Shown here piece after piece: positions 25,248 through 32,425 of a stretch of 64,000 nt of DNA. The DNA comes from Methanomassiliicoccales archaeon LGM-DZ1 (lineage in GTDB: Archaea; Thermoplasmatota; Thermoplasmata; Methanomassiliicoccales; Methanomethylophilaceae). How positions within the stretch are numbered: the stretch's first letter is position 1; every line of letters begins with the position of its first letter. The DNA lies in NCBI GenBank assembly GCA_030168595.1, contig CP115556.1:1240001-1304000 (forward strand), read 5' to 3'. The notes under the pieces were generated by a model. That model saw only the letters and a list, made by a program, of their open reading frames with translations. It ran no database searches and was not told where the DNA came from. A program made the position numbers and the translations under genes.

Positions 25248-26753
25248 TCATGGGACAGGCACTGCTCCAGTAGTGTAGCGGCCAATCATCCGGCCCTTTC
25301 GAGGCCGGGACTCGGGTTCGAATCCCGCCTGGAGCACCATAAATTCTGCATCATGCTGTTTCGATCGCGGTCCCTGCCGTCCCGATCGGTCCGCGCCTCC
25401 CGGTTCGGCGGGAGCGTTCCTGTAATCAGTCTTGGAGGATATCCAGAGGGCCGTCCCGGTCATGAGGATGCCTCCGAAGATGTAGACCGCCACGCAGGCG
25501 ATTATCAGCGCATGGAACGAGACGGTGCATACCGCGGCGTACGCCGCCAGTTTCGCGACGCCCCAGATCAGGACGAGCCTGGACGACATCTTGGAGCGCC
25601 TCAGGACCTGCAGCATGCAGGAGCCCAGTTTCCTCAGGCCGTCGAAGGGGATGAAGATGCAGAACATCCTGAGGACCCAGACCATCTCGTCACTGTGCTC
25701 CGCCATCGACGGCTCCGTGGTAAATATTCCGATCAGCGGCTCCGCCAGGATGAAAACCGCTGCGGACAGGGCGACCGTGACGGCCGCGGAGATCCTGGCC
25801 GAATACGAGAGGCCCAGCTTCATCTTGGGTATGTCCCCCTGGCCTATCGCCGCCGAGCACACGGGGATCATCGCCGCGCCGATCGCCTCGGAGACGGCGG
25901 CTATGAGGGTGCAGTACCTGAACGGGACGTTGTACATCATGACGGCGACGGTCCCGCCGGCGATGATGATGAACACCCTCTGGATTATGTTGGTCACGCT
26001 GGTGACGGTGGCCTCCGTCGTCCTCGGCCCGGCGATCCCCATGAGCTCGGACATCGACGCCCTGTCCGGGCGGTATCCCCTGAACGATATCCTGACGTTC
26101 ATCGACCCGTCCATGTACCAGTACAGGCCGATCAGGGTCGAGGCGAGGGCCCCGATCGATGTCGCCCATCCTGCCCCGGAGATCCCCATGCCCGCCCAGT
26201 AGATGAGCGCGGGGTCGAGGACCATGTTGAGCCCGGCCGACACTGTCAGGATGATTATCGACCTCTTCCCGGCGCCCTCCGAGCGGAGCAGCCCGGAGAC
26301 CACGCCGTTCATGATGATGGCGCCGGCGAGGGCGATGAACGGGAAGGCGTATTCCCTGCATCCCTCGCGGACATCGTCCGCTCCCATGAACGATATTATC
26401 GGATCGAGGAGGACCCAGACGATCAGGGCGGTCGCCGCCGAGGAGATAAGTCCCAGCACGATTGCGTTCTCGGCGAGCGCGGAGGCGCGGCGCATGTCGT
26501 CCTTCCCGATGCGGAAGGAGATACATGCCGATGCCCCCACGCCGAGTCCCACCCCCACCCCGGCGATGAGCCAGTACACGGGGGCCATCATCGAGAGAGC
26601 GGACAGGTCGCTGTCGCCGAGCCCGGAGGCCCAGGCGGTGTCGACGAAGAGGTTCACCTGGATGACCAGATAGGAGAACAGCAGCGCCCAGGCGAGCGAG
26701 CGGATCGCCTTCTTCGGCTCTCCCAGCATCCTCCTCAGCTCTGCTCCGTCCAT
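25248..26753 (-). CDS. MATE-family multidrug/Na+ efflux transporter
   Basis: About 501 residues with 12 hydrophobic segments and MATE-type sequence, for example FVDTAWASGLGDSDLSALSM near the start and DPALIYWAGMGISGAGWATS in the middle. ATG at 26753 is taken because a TATA box lies 25 bases upstream. Homology seems to end around ISSKTDYRN; the last 45 or so residues are polar and read straight through the antisense tRNA-Glu gene before the stop at 25248. Export substrate unknown. Confidence 0.85.
   Translation of the reverse strand: MDGAELRRMLGEPKKAIRSLAWALLFSYLVIQVNLFVDTAWASGLGDSDLSALSMMAPVYWLIAGVGVGLGVGASACISFRIGKDDMRRASALAENAIVLGLISSAATALIVWVLLDPIISFMGADDVREGCREYAFPFIALAGAIIMNGVVSGLLRSEGAGKRSIIILTVSAGLNMVLDPALIYWAGMGISGAGWATSIGALASTLIGLYWYMDGSMNVRISFRGYRPDRASMSELMGIAGPRTTEATVTSVTNIIQRVFIIIAGGTVAVMMYNVPFRYCTLIAAVSEAIGAAMIPVCSAAIGQGDIPKMKLGLSYSARISAAVTVALSAAVFILAEPLIGIFTTEPSMAEHSDEMVWVLRMFCIFIPFDGLRKLGSCMLQVLRRSKMSSRLVLIWGVAKLAAYAAVCTVSFHALIIACVAVYIFGGILMTGTALWISSKTDYRNAPAEPGGADRSGRQGPRSKQHDAEFMVLQAGFEPESRPRKGRMIGRYTTGAVPVP
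25264..25339 (+). tRNA. tRNA-Glu (anticodon TTC), 3' CCA encoded
   Basis: The acceptor arms GCTCCAG and CTGGAGC pair perfectly, with discriminator A and encoded CCA at 25337-25339. The anticodon stem CGGCC/GGCCG encloses loop CTTTCGA, giving TTC. The T loop TTCGAAT is standard; the outermost T-stem pair is mismatched. The gene lies fully antisense to the 3' end of the MATE transporter frame. Confidence 0.92.
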
Positions 26754-26771
26754 GCCCCGGCCTATCAGGTT

Positions 26772-26783
26772 CTTTTTAAATAG
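26772..26783 (-). promoter_or_regulatory. TATA box of the MATE transporter gene
   Basis: Minus strand CTATTTAAAAAG, centred about 25 bases before the ATG at 26753; predicts a leaderless mRNA. Confidence 0.55.
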
Positions 26784-26856
26784 ATTGGCAGGGCGGGAAG
26801 CATCTCCGCGGGCGTCCCCCGGGGTCCGGGAAGCGCCGGATCCCAACAATCAAAGA

Positions 26857-26864
26857 TTAAATAA
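26857..26864 (+). promoter_or_regulatory. TATA box of the MFS transporter gene
   Basis: TTAAATAA centred about 28 bases before the ATG at 26888; predicts a leaderless or nearly leaderless mRNA. Confidence 0.55.
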
Positions 26865-26887
26865 CAAATCATATTGACTGCTTTTCC

Positions 26888-28087
26888 ATGTCAGAGAACA
26901 GGGGCGCGAAGGAATTCACGCCCAATGTCTGGTCGAGGTATGCTATCCTCACCGCCTCCATGCTCATCATCATGGGAGCGGCGGCGGTGGCCCCCGCGCT
27001 GAACGGGATCGAGGAGGAGTTCGGGGCAGGCAAACTGCTCACCTCCTTCGTCGTGACGCTTCCCGCGCTGGCCGTCGCCTGCTTCGGGTTCCCCATGGGG
27101 ACCATGGCCGATAAGCTGGGCATGAGGTTCACCCTCATCCTCTCGCTTATTATCTTCACTGTGTTCGGGATCGCTGGGTATTTCGCGACCTCGATCGGCA
27201 TGCTCCTGGCCATGAGGTTCATGGTGGGAGTGGGGATCGCCGGCATAGCTACGGCGGACAACGCCCTCATCGGCATGTACTATTCCGGCCCGGAGAGGGC
27301 GAAGGTGATCACCCAGCAGGCCGTCTTCATGGGCCTGGGCGTCATCGTCCTCGAGATGCTCGGAGGGTTCCTGGCGGACATCGACTGGAAGTCGCCGTTC
27401 CTCGTCTACGCGATCGGAGTCCCCATCCTGCTCTTCGCCTTCCTCGGAATCTACAACGTCTCCGGCAGCGGCCGCGCAGGCCCCTCGGATGCGCCCGAAA
27501 GGGACATACCCAGGAGGAAGGCTAGGATCGCCCTCTGCTACATCTCGATATTCTCCGCGATGTTCTGCCTTTACGTGGTGACCGTCAACATGTCCGACTA
27601 TCTCGTTGACATGGGCGAGAGCATGGCCCTGTGCGGCACCATACTGGCTCTTCTGGGGGCCATGAACTCCGTCGTGCCGATGGCGCTGAACAGGGCAGGC
27701 ATCAGGCTTCCCCTGTGGAAGGCCGCGGGCGCAGCGTTCATCCTCTATGCGGCCGGGATGTTCCTGCTAATCCCGTCGGAACTTGTTCTGGCGATCATCG
27801 CAGTGGTGCTCGTCGGCATAGGGATGGGCACCATAGTGCCGTGCCTCGTGGGCTCCATCTCCTCCCTTGCCGTGCGCGGGAAGGAAGGGAAGGTCCTCGG
27901 CGCCTATTCTGTCTTCATGAACCTGGGACAGTTCGTCTCGGCCATCGTCGTAGGCACCATCATCGATGCGGCGGGGTTCGACGATGCCTTCCTGATCGTC
28001 GGGATCGCGATGGCCGTGCTCGCGGTCGTCCTGTCGGCGGCCGTCAGGACGGCGTTCTCGGACAGGCCTCAGCGTTCCGCCGAGTGA
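26888..28087 (+). CDS. Major facilitator superfamily transporter
   Basis: A 399-residue protein with twelve predicted transmembrane segments. The loop GTMADKLGMRFTL after the second segment matches the MFS motif between helices 2 and 3, and the central loop RAGPSDAPERDIPRRKAR divides the two halves. Similar repeats in the second half (GTIVPCLVGSISSLAVRGKEG) fit an MFS exporter or nutrient permease. Substrate cannot be inferred. It is divergently transcribed from the MATE gene. Confidence 0.85.
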   Translation: MSENRGAKEFTPNVWSRYAILTASMLIIMGAAAVAPALNGIEEEFGAGKLLTSFVVTLPALAVACFGFPMGTMADKLGMRFTLILSLIIFTVFGIAGYFATSIGMLLAMRFMVGVGIAGIATADNALIGMYYSGPERAKVITQQAVFMGLGVIVLEMLGGFLADIDWKSPFLVYAIGVPILLFAFLGIYNVSGSGRAGPSDAPERDIPRRKARIALCYISIFSAMFCLYVVTVNMSDYLVDMGESMALCGTILALLGAMNSVVPMALNRAGIRLPLWKAAGAAFILYAAGMFLLIPSELVLAIIAVVLVGIGMGTIVPCLVGSISSLAVRGKEGKVLGAYSVFMNLGQFVSAIVVGTIIDAAGFDDAFLIVGIAMAVLAVVLSAAVRTAFSDRPQRSAE

Positions 28088-28106
28088 AACTAAAAAACAG
28101 GGTTCC

Positions 28107-28128
28107 GGCGGGCCTTCCGGCCCTCCGG
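28107..28128. terminator. GC hairpin after the MFS gene
   Basis: GGGCCTTCCGGCCC (28110-28123) can fold into a tight stem; the same 14-mer lies after ilvB at 36339-36352. It sits between two convergent genes. Confidence 0.4.
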
Positions 28129-28131
28129 GCC

Positions 28132-29259
28132 TCAGGAATTCCCGAGGCTGCTCATTATCGCCTTGCGGCAGGCGCTGCTCTCGGATGCGACCTCCGTGAC
28201 GTTGTCCTTGGTGATCCTGCGGACCATCGGCAGTTCGGGCTCTTTGAGCATGGCCTCCATGAGCCCGGGGTCCGGGTATCTGGTGTATGCCTTCAGGTCG
28301 TCCCTGTTCCAATGGTCGATGAGGTCGTAGACTCCTTCGATCCCGGTGTCGTAGAACTGCTCGACGAGGACCGCCCCGGCGAGGCTGCTCTCCGAGATGA
28401 CCGATACGTTGGCGCCGTGGACGGCGAACTCCGATCCGTTGTAGGCGATGGCCAGGCCCCCGCCGTCCTTCACCAGGTCGAGCGCCTGGTAATCTATGGT
28501 CTCCCCGCCGATGTAAGCGGTGCCGTCCATGTCGATTTGGGTCGTTTTCCGGATGTCGAGAAGGGCGTACGCCTTCTCGTTGGCTCCGACGGCCGGCATC
28601 TCGCTTATCATATCGTACGCCGAGGTCCCCTGGAGGCGCCTCACGAACACATCGTCCAGGGCCTCTACCATGTCGACCTCGTCCTTCGAGAGCGTCATCG
28701 GGACGTTGAGCCGGTACCGGGTGGTGGGGAGGGGCAGGTCCGCGATCTCCGCCGCGATCTTCCTGAGCATGCTCCTCTCGTCCCAGGACATGTCCGATGC
28801 GGCGCTGTCCAGCTCCAGCTGGGTGCATCCCACAGATTCCCTGGCCAGCCCGGTGAGGCTGCAGAGGGCGTCCGCCGCGTGGCTGTACATGCACGAGTCG
28901 TAGAACGACGGCAGGACATCGCGGAAATAGCTGACGACCTGCGGGGCGTCGGCCATGAGCTTCATGTTTTCCGAGTAGAACTTCTCGGCCTGGTAATCCG
29001 AGGCGCCGAAGGCCACCAGGAACGGGGCGACCATCCGGATGGCGTCGGCGCTGTGCCCGACGTCCGTCCTGTTGAGGACGTAGGAGGTGATGTTGTCGTA
29101 CCTGTCGATCAGGTCGTACAGCCTCTCTCCTCTGGGTATGAAGTGCCCGCAGAGCATCCTGGCACAGTCGTTCCTGACCAGGAACCCCTGGGGCTCGCAT
29201 ATCAGCTGCTTGTCGTGCACCAGGCCCATGTCCTGCATCGGGTTGATCTCGTCAGGCAT
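28132..29259 (-). CDS. EhaR-like HAD-fold protein lacking the usual first aspartate
   Basis: A 375-residue protein. The first 150 residues follow the pattern I recall for the EhaR (energy-converting hydrogenase A subunit R) HAD-like family: a CEP.GFLVRND opening, HFIPRGERLYDLIDRYD, and VAPFLVAFGAS. In that family the opening is normally DCEGP with Asp as HAD nucleophile; here it is ICEPQG, so phosphatase activity may be lost. The rest is unassigned. It overlaps the formyltransferase-like gene by 8 bases and is translated after it. The assignment is by resemblance only. Confidence 0.5.
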   Translation of the reverse strand: MPDEINPMQDMGLVHDKQLICEPQGFLVRNDCARMLCGHFIPRGERLYDLIDRYDNITSYVLNRTDVGHSADAIRMVAPFLVAFGASDYQAEKFYSENMKLMADAPQVVSYFRDVLPSFYDSCMYSHAADALCSLTGLARESVGCTQLELDSAASDMSWDERSMLRKIAAEIADLPLPTTRYRLNVPMTLSKDEVDMVEALDDVFVRRLQGTSAYDMISEMPAVGANEKAYALLDIRKTTQIDMDGTAYIGGETIDYQALDLVKDGGGLAIAYNGSEFAVHGANVSVISESSLAGAVLVEQFYDTGIEGVYDLIDHWNRDDLKAYTRYPDPGLMEAMLKEPELPMVRRITKDNVTEVASESSACRKAIMSSLGNS

Positions 29260-30079
29260 CTCCGACCGCCCCGTCGACCTCCTCTGTGAGGTCGTAAGGC
29301 CCGTCCAGGACCTTCCCGTCCCTGACCAGCCTCTTGTCCTTCATCTTCACGGTGCCGTCGGCGAAGAGCTTTATCGTCTCGGTTATCAGCGGCAGCTCGC
29401 GCTTCGCCCCGTTCTCGCGTATCTTGCGGAAGAGCGGCTCGTCCGTGCCCTCTTCGGCGCGGATCTGCTCCAGGGTCCTGTCCTTCAGCTTCTCATGCAT
29501 ATCGTCCCAGAGGCCGTCCCAGCCCTCTCCCCTGATGGGGAAGCGGCAGTAGGTGATGGCCGCCCCGCGGTCATGCTCGCTGGTGCAGATGTGCATCATG
29601 GCGCCCTGTTCCCGCGCATCGGACGCGATCAGCTGCCAGATGACGTCCTGCCAGGTCCCTTTGGGGCCGTCGGGCAGGGCAGGGTGCAGGTTCAGCATGT
29701 CGTACGCATCGCAGGTGGCGTCGTCCATCCACAGCATGTACCCGGCGAGGATGCCCAGGTCCATCCCGTACTTCCCGGTGCTTTCCCTCAGCACCTTCCC
29801 GTACTCGTTCCCCCAGGCCTTCTCGTCCCTTTCCCTGAGGTCGGGCATGAACTTCTTCCAGGAGGCGGTGACCAATGGTATCCCGTACGATCTGACCTCC
29901 TCGAAGAACAGCTCCCTTTGGTCCTTCTTGGGATTATCTTCCTCGGTGTTGTCCCAGTTGCAGAATACGAACGAGATCTCCGCATCGAGGTAGCCGCTAC
30001 CGATAGCCTGCTCCACCGATCTCAGGAGGTTGCGGGACCCGGGGCCCCGGCCGGTGGAGAACCATCCCAGTTTCAACAT
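29252..30079 (-). CDS. Formyltransferase-like protein (PurN/Fmt fold)
   Basis: About 275 residues. MLKLGWFSTGRGPGSRNLL is a Rossmann-like start, followed by FVFCNWD, GIPLVTASW and the diagnostic MLNLHPALPDGPKG, which corresponds to the NxHPSLLPxxxG motif of 10-formyl-folate-dependent transferases. The usual catalytic Asp may be in the later part. ATG at 30079 is used because a TATA box lies 26 bases upstream and the conserved strand begins there. Substrate not identified. Forms a two-gene unit with the EhaR-like protein. Confidence 0.65.
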   Translation of the reverse strand: MLKLGWFSTGRGPGSRNLLRSVEQAIGSGYLDAEISFVFCNWDNTEEDNPKKDQRELFFEEVRSYGIPLVTASWKKFMPDLRERDEKAWGNEYGKVLRESTGKYGMDLGILAGYMLWMDDATCDAYDMLNLHPALPDGPKGTWQDVIWQLIASDAREQGAMMHICTSEHDRGAAITYCRFPIRGEGWDGLWDDMHEKLKDRTLEQIRAEEGTDEPLFRKIRENGAKRELPLITETIKLFADGTVKMKDKRLVRDGKVLDGPYDLTEEVDGAVGDA

Positions 30080-30100
30080 CGCCACCCAATCTCCCCGCGG

Positions 30101-30110
30101 GTATATAGAA
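30101..30110 (-). promoter_or_regulatory. TATA box of the formyltransferase-like gene
   Basis: Minus strand TTCTATATAC about 26 bases before the ATG at 30079. Confidence 0.55.
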
Positions 30111-30134
30111 AGGCGCGCCCGAATGGCTTTCCTG

Positions 30135-30548
30135 TCATACATCGAAGAGGACGGTGGCCTCGCAGGCATCGGGATCGATATCCATCATGTGGAACGTCAC
30201 CGCCTTGATCTCGGTGCGTATGCGCATGCGGGACCGGTCGAGGGGCTCGCCCGAGCAGTCGCAGGAGATGCTGAGGCCGTCTCCGCTGACGCGCACCGAG
30301 AAACCGCACAGTATCAGGCCGTCGCAGTCCTCCAGGAACAGCAGCTCCGACAGGAACGAGTACAGGGCGTCCTCCGGATCCTCGCCCGAGACCTCCACGT
30401 GCCTCGTCTCGGACTGCCCGACCCCCGAGAGGTCGACCATCTGGTCGAACATCCCGTAGGCGAGGTTCGCATAGCATTCCCCCATGTCCTTCCCGCGGGC
30501 GTGTATCATGAGGTCGGCCGTGTGGTCGAGGACCTCGTACCTCTGCAT
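30135..30548 (-). CDS. Archease
   Basis: About 137 residues. YEVLDHTADLMIHARGKDM is the characteristic archease start with metal-binding DHTAD, and the C-terminus ATVLFDV ends in the conserved acidic residue. Archease activates the RNA ligase RtcB for tRNA splicing and repair; rtcB is not in the window. ATG at 30548 gives the family start; an ATG at 30650, closer to the divergent promoter, would add 34 poorly conserved residues. Confidence 0.88.
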   Translation of the reverse strand: MQRYEVLDHTADLMIHARGKDMGECYANLAYGMFDQMVDLSGVGQSETRHVEVSGEDPEDALYSFLSELLFLEDCDGLILCGFSVRVSGDGLSISCDCSGEPLDRSRMRIRTEIKAVTFHMMDIDPDACEATVLFDV

Positions 30549-30680
30549 GCCGTACGCATCGCCCAGGGAATAGATATCTGTGTCCATCGGTGCGGAATAC
30601 GTGGAATCGGCAATGCGAAAACGCTGTAAAACGCAATACAGGCTCTGCATTCCGCAGAAGAAACCCTGGAATCCAGGTAA

Positions 30681-30690
30681 TATTTAATAA
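30681..30690. promoter_or_regulatory. Bidirectional TATA region between archease and aspartate dehydrogenase
   Basis: TATTTAATAA is centred about 29 bases before the nadX ATG at 30714. On the minus strand TTATTAAATA could serve archease. Confidence 0.5.
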
Positions 30691-30713
30691 GAAGTCCCGT
30701 CAATCGCGGTAGC

Positions 30714-31520
30714 ATGAGGATAACAATCGTCGGCTGCGGCTCCATCGGCTCCAGGCTGGCCAAGGCCGCTGACGAGATGGAAGAGGTCAAGAGGATCTAC
30801 CTTGTGGACATCAGGAAGGACATCGCCGACAATCTGGCGGCAGGGCTGAAGAAGGCCATCGTGGTCGACTCCGTCGAGGACGAGCTCTATCACTGCGACC
30901 TGGTCATCGAGGCATCGTCCCAGAGCGCCGCCAGGCAGATCGCCCCGGTCGTGGCCGCCAGGGGAGTGGACATCATGATCATGTCCGTCGGGTCCCTCGT
31001 CGACGATGAGTACAGGGCGGCGCTGTTCCAGAACGCCAGAGAGCATGAGGCGAAGATCTTCATCCCCACCGGCGCCCTCTGCGGCGTCGACGGCCTGAGG
31101 TCCGCCAGCCAGGACGACCTCGACTCCGTGGAGCTGATCACCACCAAGGGCCCCAAGTCCCTGGAGAACGTCCAGTACCTTCTGGACAAGGGCGTCATAG
31201 TCGACAAGATCAAGGAGAAGACCGTTGTTTACTCCGGCCCCGCCAGGGACGCCGTCAAGTACTTCCCCAAGAACATCAACGTCGCTGCTACCGTTTCCCT
31301 TCTGGGCATCGGCTTCGACAGGACCAAGGTCACCATCGTCTGCGACCCCGAGGCCACCTCCAACTCCCACGAGCTGAAATACGAAGGGAAGTTCGGCAAG
31401 GCTGTTGCGCACACCTACAACATCCCTGAGACCGACAACCCCAAGACCTCGCACCTTGCCGCCCTCGCGGCCATAGCGGCGCTCAAAAGGATCTGCCGCA
31501 ACGAGTGGTTCGGAATCTGA
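30714..31520 (+). CDS. nadX: L-aspartate dehydrogenase
   Basis: A 268-residue NAD(P)-dependent enzyme that oxidises aspartate to iminoaspartate for NAD synthesis. Rossmann motif IVGCGSIGS is at residues 5-13, GALCGVDGL near residue 120 is the active-site region, and NVAATVSLLGIGFDRT is the family signature near residue 190. Length and C-terminal LAALAAIAALKRICR are typical. nadA/nadC are not in the window. Confidence 0.9.
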   Translation: MRITIVGCGSIGSRLAKAADEMEEVKRIYLVDIRKDIADNLAAGLKKAIVVDSVEDELYHCDLVIEASSQSAARQIAPVVAARGVDIMIMSVGSLVDDEYRAALFQNAREHEAKIFIPTGALCGVDGLRSASQDDLDSVELITTKGPKSLENVQYLLDKGVIVDKIKEKTVVYSGPARDAVKYFPKNINVAATVSLLGIGFDRTKVTIVCDPEATSNSHELKYEGKFGKAVAHTYNIPETDNPKTSHLAALAAIAALKRICRNEWFGI

Positions 31521-31530
31521 AAAATTTCTG

Positions 31531-31567
31531 TGATGATCGGGGAGGCTGCAGCCTTTCCCGATCATCA
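31531..31567. terminator. Strong bidirectional hairpin between nadX and a small-gene cluster
   Basis: TGATGATCGGG (31531-31541) pairs perfectly with CCCGATCATCA (31557-31567); between them AGGCTGCAGCCT is itself a 12-base palindrome. It follows the nadX stop and its right arm contains the stop codon of the minus-strand 48-residue ORF, so it could terminate both. Confidence 0.55.
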
Positions 31568-31711
31568 TCGCAGCATCCCGAATGCCTTGATATCAGAAGC
31601 AGAATATTCCTCGTATGTGTATCCAGGCGGACATCCGTTCGCCCTCGGATACTGTATATTTTCCATATCCTGCTTAGGTTCGATCTGAACGATCTTAACC
31701 TGCGGCTTCAT
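31565..31711 (-). CDS. Small ORF C (48 residues) of an AT-rich three-frame cluster
   Basis: ATG at 31711 overlaps the stop of the small membrane-protein gene (TGATG), and the frame ends at TGA 31565-31567 inside the terminator hairpin. The peptide begins MKPQVKIVQIEPKQDM, contains NGCPPGYTYEEYS and ends FGMLR. No family recognised. The overlap with the previous gene is the main argument that it is real. Base composition is lower in GC than the rest of the window. Confidence 0.45.
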   Translation of the reverse strand: MKPQVKIVQIEPKQDMENIQYPRANGCPPGYTYEEYSASDIKAFGMLR

Positions 31712-31926
31712 CACTGATCTTTATCGACATCCGTTGCGCAATACTTCATCAGAATGAAGTAAACTGCCAGAGCAGCTGCCATTTCGATGATTGTAACTAT
31801 TATCAACAGTACAATATCAAAATCATTCATCAAGATATAGAAATTGCCTGTGAATGCTATTATGAAGCATAATAAAAGGAAAATCTGAAGATCTCTTTTC
31901 TTTGCTATCTTTCTCATATCGCTCAT
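31711..31926 (-). CDS. Small two-helix membrane protein (ORF B)
   Basis: ATG at 31926 gives 71 residues: a basic start (MSDMRKIAKKRD), hydrophobic segments near residues 14-31 and 38-60, and a short acidic tail. An in-frame ATG at 31953 would add nine residues. Its ATG overlaps the stop of an upstream frame (ATGA), and its stop overlaps ORF C. AT-rich relative to neighbours, suggesting recent acquisition. No family recognised. Confidence 0.5.
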   Translation of the reverse strand: MSDMRKIAKKRDLQIFLLLCFIIAFTGNFYILMNDFDIVLLIIVTIIEMAAALAVYFILMKYCATDVDKDQ

Positions 31927-32084
31927 CTCGAAGTTGTTGTGTCCCAAAACCATTTCCTGCGACCAAAGACTTTGAAATGCCCTCTGACGGTGAAGTCAAT
32001 CCCTATTCCATTGCCTGCATTATATTGCTCTGTGACAAACTGGTACAGTCTGCTTAATTGAGAACGTCCTCTATTGAAAAAACG
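31923..32084 (-). pseudogene. Open coding-like fragment upstream of ORF B (ORF A)
   Basis: A frame of 53 codons opens after a TAA at 32085-32087 and ends with TGA overlapping the ORF B ATG. It reads like protein (FVTEQYNAGNGIGIDFTVRG, then HFKVFGRRKWFWDTTTSR), yet has no ATG, GTG or TTG; only CTG at 32048 could start it. It may be a 5'-truncated gene or use CTG (about 41 residues). The start overlap with ORF B favours a once-functional operon. Confidence 0.35.
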
Positions 32085-32165
32085 TTAATACATAATAATT
32101 TAATTAACTAAATAAATACATCACTATGATTTAACTAACTCGTTAAATTATCAAACAATAATCTG
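32085..32165. other. AT-rich spacer between small-gene cluster and structured element
   Basis: About 80 bases of mostly A/T with repeated TTAACTAA/GTTAAATTA pieces. It could hold divergent promoters; on the minus strand AATTATTATG near 32090-32100 is TATA-like. No open frame of interest. Confidence 0.3.
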
Positions 32166-32171
32166 ATAATT

Positions 32172-32288
32172 GCGACTGATCGAGGCCCAGCTTCCGTTGG
32201 GTAAGTCGCCGCATCATCCGCATTTTCACTCAGCTGTTCTCACGCCCGGAAACTGCCGGTCTAGGTCCGTACGGGCGCCTTCGGCGCC
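32172..32288. ncRNA. Candidate structured RNA or regulatory element
   Basis: Three nested or consecutive stems: GCGACT (32172-32177) with AGTCGC (32204-32209) enclosing CCCA/TGGG; CGCCCG (32243-32248) with CGGGCG (32272-32277); and GGCGCC-TTC-GGCGCC (32274-32288), a possible terminator. It lies in a 500-base stretch without a convincing gene, flanked by AT-rich sequence. I cannot match it to SRP RNA, RNase P RNA or a tRNA. Strand is undecided. Confidence 0.3.
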
Positions 32289-32398
32289 GGATTATACGTT
32301 ATAAACTGCTGAAAATACGTTTCTTCTTCGTTTAGCCGATACTGGATTCGCACACATCATCGTATGCGCTGGCACATCGGCCGGACTTTGCAACCCCG

Positions 32399-32405
32399 TT
32401 TATAT
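32399..32405 (+). promoter_or_regulatory. TATA box of the M24 peptidase gene
   Basis: TTTATAT centred 24-25 bases before the ATG at 32426; predicts a leaderless mRNA. Confidence 0.55.
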
Positions 32406-32425
32406 GCCTAAGCAATCTGCCAATC

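Noticed and set aside
25264-25339. tRNA-Glu as an integration attachment site
   Set aside because: No integrase gene and no repeat of the tRNA 3' end were seen downstream; the overlap with the MATE frame is explained by an open antisense frame.
32085-32165. AT-rich stretch as a replication origin
   Set aside because: No orc1/cdc6 gene nearby and no ORB-like repeated motif that I can recognise.
32165-32300. tRNA-Pyl, SRP RNA or RNase P RNA in the structured interval
   Set aside because: No CTA anticodon loop with a T arm, no SRP GNAR domain, and no RNase P core sequences were found.
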